Origin: JBFWIL01 sp050256015
Lineage (GTDB): Bacteria > Bacteroidota > Bacteroidia > Bacteroidales > Prolixibacteraceae
NCBI GenBank assembly: GCA_050256015.1
Contig: JBFWIL010000148.1
Span: forward strand, 1 to 6,981
Direction: 5' to 3'
DNA length: 6,981 nt
Shown in pieces: positions 1 to 5,122 of the stretch. The notes beneath the pieces were generated by a model. That model was not told the DNA's origin. It saw nothing but the letters and a program-made list of their open reading frames with translations, and did no database searches. The number at the start of each line of letters is the position of its first letter. Position 1 is the stretch's first letter. A program made the position numbers and the translations under genes.

Positions 1-374
1 CTACAACTGTGAATTCCCCCCTCCAAGAGTTGCTGTGCCTGGATCAGCACTGTTCTTCTCATTTTGTAACATTCCCCACGGTGGCCTGCCTGGTTAAAAA
101 AACCTGCCATCCCCTGCTCCCTGAGCTTCCGGGCATAACGCTCAACATTCCGTTGGCTGATGCCCAAAGCTTTGCTTATCTCTGACGCCTGGCACAACTT
201 GTTCTCAACAAGGTTGCCCGGTATGTAACGATAGTTGTTTGTGATATCCTCATGATGGCAAAAGACCGGTGAACCATTATGAAGATAATAAATGAAATCA
301 TCCTTCCTGAAAAAACCAACACTGCTGTTTATCAATTTTGTGGTTCCCGGAAATATGGGCAATTGCATTTGCAT
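1..374 (-). CDS. Transposase-like helix-turn-helix protein, N-terminal part (runs off the left edge)
   Basis: The frame is open from ATG 374 (a second in-frame ATG is at 368) to the window edge, giving 124 residues without a stop. It starts MQMQLPIFPGTTKLINSSVG, and residues 27-41 read FIYYLHNGSPVFCHH. Residues 57-88 form a helix-turn-helix (QASEISKALGISQRNVERYA), followed by FF...RGECYKM at 92-105. A second helical segment starts near residue 109 (VLIQAQQLLEGGI). From memory, this N-terminus belongs to a family of large Bacteroidetes transposases whose catalytic part follows the HTH region; that part would lie left of the window. The family name cannot be verified here. The upstream ~100 bp and first nine codons are duplicated in inverted orientation at 2935-3062, as expected for a multicopy mobile element. 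A single-gene HTH regulator is the alternative. Confidence 0.7.
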   Translation of the reverse strand, partial: MQMQLPIFPGTTKLINSSVGFFRKDDFIYYLHNGSPVFCHHEDITNNYRYIPGNLVENKLCQASEISKALGISQRNVERYARKLREQGMAGFFNQAGHRGECYKMRRTVLIQAQQLLEGGIHSC

Positions 375-476
375 AAGACTACTTTTCCCCAAATTTACGA
401 CACTTTGATTTGCGGTAGACCTTTTCTGATCTGTTTTATTTTCATATATTTATCATACTGGGGTCAGGAAGTCTGA
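349..476 (+). repeat. Left arm of a 128-bp inverted repeat (mobile-element end)
   Basis: This arm pairs base for base with 3062-2935 on the other strand (coordinates sum to 3411). Only positions 428, 465 and 471 differ, so 125 of 128 match. The arm covers codons 1-9 of the transposase-like gene and its upstream ~100 bp. Homology stops sharply at 348/349 and 476/477. Position 477 is also where a mobC-like reading frame is broken, which suggests that 476 is the true end of an inserted element or a recombination joint. Confidence 0.93.
390..397 (-). promoter_or_regulatory. Candidate -7 box (TAAATTTG) for the transposase-like gene
   Basis: On the minus strand TAAATTTG matches the Bacteroidetes -7 consensus TAnnTTTG exactly and lies 15 nt upstream of ATG 374. 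I see no clear TTTG -33 element at the usual 19-21 bp spacing, so this is a half-supported promoter with a very short leader. Confidence 0.35.
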
Positions 477-566
477 ATGTTTCAACAACAATTGTTTTTC
501 CAAGGCCGTTAACCGGACACGGACACCTTCCTCCAACTTCTCATGATCCGGTGTTCTTGGCCTCAT
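453..566 (-). pseudogene. mobC-like mobilisation protein, 5' fragment interrupted by the repeat
   Basis: From ATG 566 the minus strand encodes 37 residues: MRPRTPDHEKLEEGVRV, then RLTALEKQLLLKHS, then DFLTPV and a stop at 453-455. A charged start followed by VRVRLTxxEKxxL is typical of ribbon-helix-helix accessory relaxosome proteins (MobC type) in Bacteroidetes mobilisable elements, which normally continue for another ~80-100 residues. Here the family-like sequence ends at His30, exactly where the inverted repeat begins (476/477), and the tail is read from repeat DNA. The gene therefore appears to have been cut by insertion or recombination. The match is short, so another RHH or unrelated small protein is possible. 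A 9-bp inverted repeat lies just upstream (581-607). Confidence 0.5.
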
Positions 567-580
567 TGTTTTGTTTTTGT

Positions 581-607
581 TTTTCCTGTGAAAGAAGGAC
601 AGGAAAA
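581..607. promoter_or_regulatory. Inverted repeat upstream of the mobC-like start (operator or oriT-type site)
   Basis: TTTTCCTGT (581-589) and ACAGGAAAA (599-607) are perfect 9-bp arms with a 9-nt spacer, 15 bp upstream of ATG 566. In mobilisable elements the origin of transfer or an autoregulatory operator often lies just upstream of mobC, and inverted repeats mark such sites. This is inference from position; no nic consensus was recognised. Confidence 0.4.
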
Positions 608-1068
608 CAAGGGACAGGTCACAGCAGCAGTACCACTAAAAGAACCTGTATAAACTGTCCTCAAATGATTTGATGATTCCGAACATGTTTTGTCTGTTTT
701 TAATTGATTGTTTGCGACGGTACTAATTGCATTTTCAGACCACCGGTACAAAGGTGGAACATTGAAAAAGGAAATGTTGTCAAGTTGTTGTCAGGTTGGT
801 GCTTTATATGGTTAAATAAAAAAGGCCGGAAATATTTGATTTTGTGTCGTTTTGAATTGTTTTGATCCCATGTCAGAAAATAACCGGCAATAACTCATTT
901 TTTATGAGCCTTTTTGTTTGATTTTGAATAGAAAAAGATTTTCCGAAAAGAAAGAAAAAACAGTCAAAAAAAGAAAGAAAGCCAAACCGTCAGCCGGTCG
1001 AAGCAAAAAAGCAAGGCTGTCACGCTTGACCGGTAATTACCTTCAAAAAAAAGGAAAATCGAATAAGC

Positions 1069-1092
1069 AAAAAACCGGGACACTTGCCCCGG
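1069..1092 (-). terminator. Probable intrinsic terminator of the ATPase/STAS-like operon
   Basis: Read on the minus strand, CCGGG (1092-1088) pairs with CCCGG (1079-1075) across an 8-nt loop, immediately followed by six T (1074-1069). It lies about 140 bp downstream of the STAS-like stop codon in the correct orientation. The 5-bp stem is short, hence moderate confidence. Confidence 0.45.
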
Positions 1093-1233
1093 CCTTGCAT
1101 TTTATCCTGCATGGGGATTTGAGGGGAGACCGGCTAACTTGGCTTTTCTTTTGGTTTTTGGCAGGAATATTTTCAGCATGGAATTTTTTGAGTGCGGGTA
1201 GGTACATGTACACAATCAATTAAAAGCTGTTGT

Positions 1234-1599
1234 TTACAGAACAGCCAAAAAATCATTTAATTCTGAAGATGTTTTGAATGAAACAACAGGAACTTCCCGG
1301 AATGACCGTTTTTGCTTCTGAACATGAGTTTTACGGACTGCCTGGAACATCCGCTCTATGTTTTCTGCCTGGTTGATAAAATGGTGTTTAATTTTATTTT
1401 GCTCAAAAAAAGTCACGAACTCATCGGTTGCCGATCGTGATATAAAACTGATATCGGAAAAATCAAGGGTTACCTCCGGCACATCTGTTTTAACCTGATT
1501 TTGCAGAAAATCACTGGCAGAAACCCTGGTTGCAATCATCGGGGGGAAAAAATCCCTTATTTTGAGCTGTCGTTCCACTGTCTGTAAATTTTGTTGCAA
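1234..1599 (-). CDS. STAS-like (DUF4325-type) protein, partner of the upstream ATPase
   Basis: This 121-residue protein has the short beta/alpha pattern of STAS-like domains: IRDFFPPMIATRVSASDF at residues 14-31, then VTLDFSDISFISRSATDEF at 43-61. The LDF-x-x-(I/V)-x-x-(I/F)-S-x-S-x-x-DE(F/L) core is characteristic of the family. STAS folds act as phosphorylatable or docking modules in partner-switching with GHKL kinases. Ser54 and Ser56 lie in the loop where SpoIIAA-type proteins are phosphorylated, but that role is inference. The frame opens after a TAA at 1609-1611 with TTG 1599; GTG at residue 8 is an alternative, since the first ATG (residue 21) would cut into the domain. It lies 15 bp after the ATPase stop, so the two are surely cotranscribed. 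Confidence 0.75.
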   Translation of the reverse strand: MQQNLQTVERQLKIRDFFPPMIATRVSASDFLQNQVKTDVPEVTLDFSDISFISRSATDEFVTFFEQNKIKHHFINQAENIERMFQAVRKTHVQKQKRSFREVPVVSFKTSSELNDFLAVL

Positions 1600-1614
1600 G
1601 TTAAAAGATTATTT

Positions 1615-2529
1615 TCACCCGACAAAATCGTAGAAATTAAACCCGGGAGGAACAGACCGGGGAATCCTCATAGAAAGCATCGTGCCGGGGAACTCTACTT
1701 TTTCAGGTGTTTGGGTTATTTGTTCTGTCATATCTGTCCATACATAAAAACAATCCCCTGAATACATGAAATATTTTCCATTGAGTCCCTCGACTAACAT
1801 CGTACGGGATGTACTTAATCCGAATCCACGGTTTTCCGGAATATTTTTGGTGCTTTTCCCGTGTATTGCTTCATGTATTGCCTTTTCATGGGTTGTAATA
1901 TCCGGGTATTTTTGACTTATAAGATACGATTGTAGTAAACCTATACCCAAATCACAAATACACAAATCAAGGTAGCCCTTCTGTGGATAATATTGAACCA
2001 TCATCCATCCTTTTTCACAGTGCGCATGCTCCACAATATTATCAATAGCCTCTGTTATCAGATAACTAATCACAGAACGCATGGACCCGGTTAATGCCAG
2101 TTTATAGCTTAGCAGAGCATTGAAGGAATCCAAAAGCTGATCCCTTATCTCAATGGATTTCGTATCCAAACCGGTAGGGAAATCACATACAGGAAGATAT
2201 GTTTTTGAGCGGTATTGATCCAGCAATTTTTGTGGCATATTGTACTCTGCAGACAATATCCCGCCAGAAAATGCCAGTTTATCCAGATAGCTGCTTATAG
2301 CACTCAAAAATCCGCTAAAATTCCCGTTATCTTTCGTCTTCTGAATAAGTGCAGCAACCGGAAGAATCAGAAAAGGATGGATAAATTTGACAGGTAACAG
2401 ATTAAATTCAATCAGACAATCGCTTTTCGTAAGACGGTCATATTGTTCCAATACCGGTAAGAGTTGTTGAAGTGAGGCACCAAATGAATCACTTTGTGGT
2501 TGTCCGATATAAATCGTATATTTTTTCAT
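1615..2529 (-). CDS. GHKL-type ATP-binding protein with STAS-like N-terminus
   Basis: ATG 2529 gives 304 residues beginning MKKYTIYIGQP; a GTG at 2544 in frame would add five. The C-terminal half has the ATP-binding boxes of the HATPase/GHKL fold: N box YLITEAIDNIVEHA (residues ~156-169, with Glu160, Asp163, Asn164, His168), G1 box CDLGIGL (192-198) and G2 box ENRGFGLS (232-239), with FPGTMLSM near 280-287. The N-terminal part (LIEFNLLPVKFIHPFLILPVAAL, ~39-61) resembles a STAS strand-helix unit. No histidine phospho-acceptor domain, membrane segment or sensor domain is seen, so this is more like a soluble anti-sigma/partner-switch ATPase than a sensor kinase. The downstream STAS-like protein is its likely partner. 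What the pair regulates or defends against is unknown. Confidence 0.8.
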   Translation of the reverse strand: MKKYTIYIGQPQSDSFGASLQQLLPVLEQYDRLTKSDCLIEFNLLPVKFIHPFLILPVAALIQKTKDNGNFSGFLSAISSYLDKLAFSGGILSAEYNMPQKLLDQYRSKTYLPVCDFPTGLDTKSIEIRDQLLDSFNALLSYKLALTGSMRSVISYLITEAIDNIVEHAHCEKGWMMVQYYPQKGYLDLCICDLGIGLLQSYLISQKYPDITTHEKAIHEAIHGKSTKNIPENRGFGLSTSRTMLVEGLNGKYFMYSGDCFYVWTDMTEQITQTPEKVEFPGTMLSMRIPRSVPPGFNFYDFVG

Positions 2530-2590
2530 TATCACATAATACACAAATAAAATTTAAAAGTAAGAAATGAATTTTGAATGAATCGTTTTT

Positions 2591-2866
2591 TCAGCTTCTT
2601 TTATCTCCTGAATCTTTATCAAAAGCCACCATGTTGTACATTTCCCGCAGCCTGCTTCGTACACGGGTTCCGTAACGTGCTTCCAGTTCCGAAGCAGACA
2701 GATTGGTTGTTACATGTGTCAGCATTCCTTTGGAAACAAACAACTCGTAACGGGAGAGGATGATTTCAGCCATCACCTGGCAGTCATTTCCGAAATATTT
2801 CAGGGGCTGTTTCACGCCCAGGTCATCAAAGCAATAAACCACGGGAACCGGGCCGTTCTGCTGAAC
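2591..2866 (-). pseudogene. DnaC/IstB-like ATPase, C-terminal fragment
   Basis: The minus strand encodes about 90 residues from VQQNGPVPVVYCFDDLG to NMVAFDKDSGDKRS and a TGA at 2591-2593. CFDDLG is a Walker B motif. The following ...DCQVMAEIILSRYELF, THVTTNLSASELEARYGTRV and RSRLREMYNMVAFD match the C-terminal half of helicase-loader-like AAA+ ATPases found on Bacteroidetes plasmids and integrative elements; TTN is the sensor-1 region. The Walker A half is missing: upstream in frame there is a TAA at 2870-2872, and family-like sequence ends near 2866. GTG 2842 is only an accidental start. The gene is therefore a remnant of a replication or transposition module adjacent to the right repeat arm. 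Confidence 0.72.
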
Positions 2867-2934
2867 CCGTTAAATTTTTTTCTTTCCCCATAATGAAAAT
2901 TTTTAGGGGGTTCCTGTTTAGCCTTTTTATAGTC
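2867..2934. other. Junction segment between the ATPase remnant and the right repeat arm
   Basis: These 68 bp are AT-rich, match nothing else in the window, and separate the truncated dnaC-like gene from the inverted repeat. They may be additional sequence from the end of the mobile element that the left copy lost, or filler from the event that created the joint. No gene is present. Confidence 0.4.
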
Positions 2935-3062
2935 TCAGATTTCCTTACCCCAGTATGATAAATATATGAAAATAAAACAGATTAGAAAAGGTCTACCGCA
3001 AATCAAAGTGTCGTAAATTTGGGGAAAAGTAGTCTTATGCAAATGCAATTGCCCATATTTCC
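2935..3062 (-). repeat. Right arm of the 128-bp inverted repeat
   Basis: Reverse complement of 349-476 with three mismatches. It holds the upstream region and first nine codons of the transposase-like gene in plus orientation. Identity stops at 3062/3063, where the rest of the gene is absent, and at 2934/2935. Confidence 0.93.
3014..3021 (+). promoter_or_regulatory. Copy of the TAAATTTG -7 box, pointing at the fimbrial operon's 3' end
   Basis: The same TAnnTTTG match as in the left arm, here on the plus strand. If active it would fire rightward through 3063-3193 and antisense to the end of the FISUMP gene. No -33 TTTG was found at the expected distance. Confidence 0.3.
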
Positions 3063-3063
3063 C
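3037..3063 (+). pseudogene. Transposase-like gene, first nine codons only
   Basis: ATG 3037 begins MQMQLPIFP, identical to the start of the gene at 374. After codon nine the frame continues into unrelated sequence (CGVYVYYGRQ...) and stops at 3121-3123. This is a beheaded remnant of a second copy of the mobile element, or the product of an inverted duplication of its end. Confidence 0.75.
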
Positions 3064-3131
3064 TGTGGCGTTTATGTTTATTATGGCCGTCAGTTTTTTA
3101 CAATCTGTTTTTCACTTACATAACTAGACAG

Positions 3132-3151
3132 GGCATTCTCCGGAAAATGCC
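3132..3151. repeat. Near-perfect 20-bp palindrome
   Basis: GGCATTCTCC followed by GGAAAATGCC is a self-complementary 20-mer with one mismatched pair, centred on TCCGGA. It is about 40 bp downstream of the FISUMP stop. No T run follows on either strand, so a classic intrinsic terminator is unlikely. It could be a binding site or an RNA-stabilising 3' structure. Confidence 0.45.
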
Positions 3152-3171
3152 GGGAGCAATAAATCGAATAC

Positions 3172-3189
3172 GGAGCCAGTAAAGGCTCC
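3172..3189. other. GC-rich hairpin 3 nt after the FISUMP stop codon (candidate DGR cruciform)
   Basis: GGAGCC (3172-3177) and GGCTCC (3184-3189) are perfect 6-bp arms with a 6-nt loop, AGTAAA on the plus strand. On the coding strand the hairpin begins three bases after TGA. There is no T tract after it. In characterised diversity-generating retroelements such as that of Bordetella phage BPP-1, a GC-rich hairpin/cruciform sits just downstream of the variable region and aids homing. A weak terminator or mRNA 3' stem is the ordinary alternative. Confidence 0.5.
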
Positions 3190-3192
3190 TTA

Positions 3193-3399
3193 TCATTCCC
3201 GGACACACCGCACCGGGAAACCGTACGCCCGGTGGTTGTTGTTCGACGGGTACACGTAGCTGCTGTAGAAGCGCAGGTTGTACCCATAGCTCGAATGCGG
3301 CGAGGCGGGCCAGTAGTTGCCGTTGGAACCTGCATCGTAGAGAACCCCATTGCCGCAATGACGATAGCCGGCTGCCGGCCAGTATCCGGCGGTTATGGC
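3193..3399 (-). other. Candidate DGR variable region / C-type-lectin-like end of the FISUMP domain
   Basis: Codons 568-635 differ sharply from the rest of the gene: 52 of 68 end in G or C, against 5 of 27 in codons 541-567. The layout GYWPAAGYR...GNYWPASP...NLRF...VYPS...R-A-Y-G-F-P-V-R resembles lectin-fold DGR targets. His602, Tyr605, Tyr607, Arg610, Tyr612, Tyr615, Tyr617, His623 and Tyr626 use CAT, TAT, TAC, CGC or CAC, each one or two changes from AAY, interspersed with unchanged AAC (608, 620-622). Codons between them are fixed-looking and GC-rich. This is the pattern left by adenine-specific mutagenesis of an AAY-rich template. No template repeat is in the window. Confidence 0.6.
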
Positions 3400-5100
3400 T
3401 GTCCATGTAACTCCGTAATCAGCAAACGTGCCTACTGTACTTGTTGTTGTTCCATTACTTCCTAAAGCACTCCATGGAGAATAACCTCCGCTCCATGCGG
3501 GAACACGCCAACCCGGCGGGCAAGGATCGAAAATGGTTTTATCGGAAGGTGTTGTTGTGGAAGCACCGCCCCAAAGAGCTTCATTCTGGCAACTATGATC
3601 ATTCGTAGATGTGTACCAGTCGTAACCGGTTGCGGAATTATTTACGCCTTTGTAAAACACTTCCGGATTTTCAATTGAATTGGAAAGGTTGTTCGATACG
3701 CTTACAGTCTGCTCCTTGCTCTGAAGTGTGAAACTGCTGCCGCTGCCGTCGTACACCGTAGCCTCGGAATTTGAACTGACAGAGGTGGAAGCCGTGAAGG
3801 GATCCTTCCTTCCCCACTGGTAATGGAGACCTATAGTAGTTGTTGTAGCTGGTGTTACTGTCGTTGCTCCGAGATTCCTGTCCATAAAAGTGTAAGTATA
3901 ACTTCCGCCGTTGGTTACATCGTAGGTGGTACCATTGGAAGGAGTGTCCGGATCGTAATTGGTTACCCAGATATGCCAGGACCAAAGTATTGTGCTTCCG
4001 TCACTGTCGTACGCCGCTATGACGGCATTACCCGTAGCCGAAGCATCATTTGTTTTAACAGTAACGGTCTGTGCACTGCTGCTGAAACCGCTAAGTGATA
4101 TTAAACCGGTCGATGATTCCCAAACTATACCCATAGAGTAAGCCGTATGATTTACATCCAGTCCCGTACCTGCCACATCACCGCCATTCCCCTTCACATT
4201 TACAGGTATAGTGAGCGCCTCCCCGGGAACTATCATATAACAATTTGCCGTTTCTCCCGTAACTATTGGTATGGAACTTCTGACAGTAACATTAAGAGTA
4301 TAATTTTTTCCGGCAGTCAAAGACGAAAGGCCTGCCGTTGAAGCATCGACTGTAGTTGTCATAGTTTTGCCATCTACCGTGAAACTGAACGTGATATTTC
4401 CTGACAAGGTTGAAACGGCAGGCACCATCAGCACGGTTACTGTTTCACTGCTACCCGATGCAATGGAAGAAATCCCGGGATCGACGGTAACCGTTCCTGC
4501 GGTGCCGCTGCCATAGGTGCCCGTGGTCATGTCCATGGTGTTGGACGTGAGGATGCCGGCATTGGCGATGCTGATGCCGCTCACGGCACAGGTGCCGCTG
4601 TAAGCGGCGTCCCGGATCAGGTTAAGGGTGACCTTTGCATAGGCATGTTTCAGGGTAAAGGAAACCGGTGTTCCGCTCACGGCTGTCACGCCGGTCTGGT
4701 AACACAGGTCCCGGTCCGAAGCGTAAAGTTGGGAAGTAAGCGTCATAACTCCGTCGCTGTAATCGCTGTTATAGGGATAATACGCGCACAACTCCGCCTC
4801 GCTTCTGGTCAGGTAAACAGGGGTGACACCCGAAGCAACGTCCCAGCCACTTTCGCTGTTGGAGTACTGCACATTGCTCCTTGTCCCTGCATATCCCGTA
4901 CTGGCCAGCCGGAAAACGCCGATGTCGCCGCCCGAAAGTTCCGTTGCTGAACGCGTGGAAACACCGGTAAAGCGAATGTTCCCGATCCGCAGCGGGGCAT
5001 AGCCGTCTCCTTCTTCAGCCACATCATCCCTGCTGCAGGCAGCCAGTATAATCAGCAATCCCAATAAACAGTTCTTTATATAACCACTCCCATGTTTCAT
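3193..5100 (-). CDS. Fimbrillin-like lipoprotein with C-terminal FISUMP domain (probable surface/tip adhesin)
   Basis: This is a 635-residue protein from ATG 5100. Residues 1-21 are a lipoprotein signal peptide (LLGLLIILAAC, lipid-bearing Cys22). Residues ~35-275 follow the fimbrillin/Mfa-like pattern: STRSATELSGGDIGVF, YLTRSEAELCAYYPY, FTLKHAYAKVTLNL and LTAGKNYTLNVTV. Residues ~283-380 form a Bacteroidales beta-sandwich (ANCYMIVPGEALTIPVNVKG ... GNAVIAAYD ... ILWSWHIWV). From ~403 (YTFMDRNLGAT, LHYQWGRKDPF) to the end is a FISUMP domain with FDPCPPGWRVP at 524-534 and terminal VRCVRE. Such proteins are exported to the outer surface and may cap fimbriae. It is the last gene of the operon, 22 bp after the previous one. 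The last ~68 codons have a foreign-looking composition and a possible hypervariable pattern. Confidence 0.85.
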   Translation of the reverse strand: MKHGSGYIKNCLLGLLIILAACSRDDVAEEGDGYAPLRIGNIRFTGVSTRSATELSGGDIGVFRLASTGYAGTRSNVQYSNSESGWDVASGVTPVYLTRSEAELCAYYPYNSDYSDGVMTLTSQLYASDRDLCYQTGVTAVSGTPVSFTLKHAYAKVTLNLIRDAAYSGTCAVSGISIANAGILTSNTMDMTTGTYGSGTAGTVTVDPGISSIASGSSETVTVLMVPAVSTLSGNITFSFTVDGKTMTTTVDASTAGLSSLTAGKNYTLNVTVRSSIPIVTGETANCYMIVPGEALTIPVNVKGNGGDVAGTGLDVNHTAYSMGIVWESSTGLISLSGFSSSAQTVTVKTNDASATGNAVIAAYDSDGSTILWSWHIWVTNYDPDTPSNGTTYDVTNGGSYTYTFMDRNLGATTVTPATTTTIGLHYQWGRKDPFTASTSVSSNSEATVYDGSGSSFTLQSKEQTVSVSNNLSNSIENPEVFYKGVNNSATGYDWYTSTNDHSCQNEALWGGASTTTPSDKTIFDPCPPGWRVPAWSGGYSPWSALGSNGTTTSTVGTFADYGVTWTAITAGYWPAAGYRHCGNGVLYDAGSNGNYWPASPHSSYGYNLRFYSSYVYPSNNNHRAYGFPVRCVRE

Positions 5101-5122
5101 CCAAACAAAATTCAGATGGCCC

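Larger units (their letters stand above)
567..1233. other. ~670 bp without a convincing gene
   Basis: Between the mobC-like start and the STAS-like gene I see no reading frame with a credible product. The longest open frames (563-751 minus and 918-1223 plus) use TTG starts and encode Ser/Thr-rich or Lys-rich low-complexity sequence. The stretch 940-1075 is strongly A-rich on the plus strand. The region holds the 581-607 inverted repeat and a probable minus-strand terminator at 1069-1092. A weak hairpin (CTCAT/ATGAG, 894-908) precedes a short T run. The DNA may be decayed mobilisable-element sequence. Confidence 0.5.

Noticed and set aside
279..476. Plus-strand 65-residue open frame ending at the repeat boundary
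   Set aside because: It lies antisense to the transposase-like gene and its upstream region; its codons are the shadow of that gene.
481..495. AAC-rich run (TTCAACAACAATTG) considered as a DGR template repeat
   Set aside because: It is too short and does not match the FISUMP 3' end at non-adenine positions; it is part of the mobC-like fragment.
563..751. Minus-strand 62-residue open frame whose TGA overlaps the mobC-like ATG (ATGA)
   Set aside because: The overlap would suit translational coupling, but the start is TTG, the Ser/Thr-rich sequence resembles no family, and the frame crosses the 581-607 inverted repeat. It is probably accidental.
894..920. Hairpin CTCAT/ATGAG followed by T-rich sequence as a plus-strand terminator
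   Set aside because: The AT-rich stem is only 5 bp and there is no credible plus-strand gene upstream to terminate.
918..1223. Plus-strand 101-residue open frame, Lys/Arg-rich at the start and hydrophobic at the end
   Set aside because: It begins at TTG without a clear ribosome binding site; its basic part is simply A-rich DNA, and it overlaps the probable minus-strand terminator. No family was recognised.
2591..2842. Reading the dnaC-like frame as a complete 83-residue gene starting at GTG 2842
   Set aside because: Family-like sequence extends upstream of that GTG (QQNGPVPV) until a stop at 2870-2872, and the Walker A half is missing, so it is a fragment.
3090..3465. Several overlapping open frames opposite or out of frame with the FISUMP 3' end
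   Set aside because: They arise from the GC-rich 3' segment of the real gene, which has few stops in other frames; none shows a protein-like pattern.
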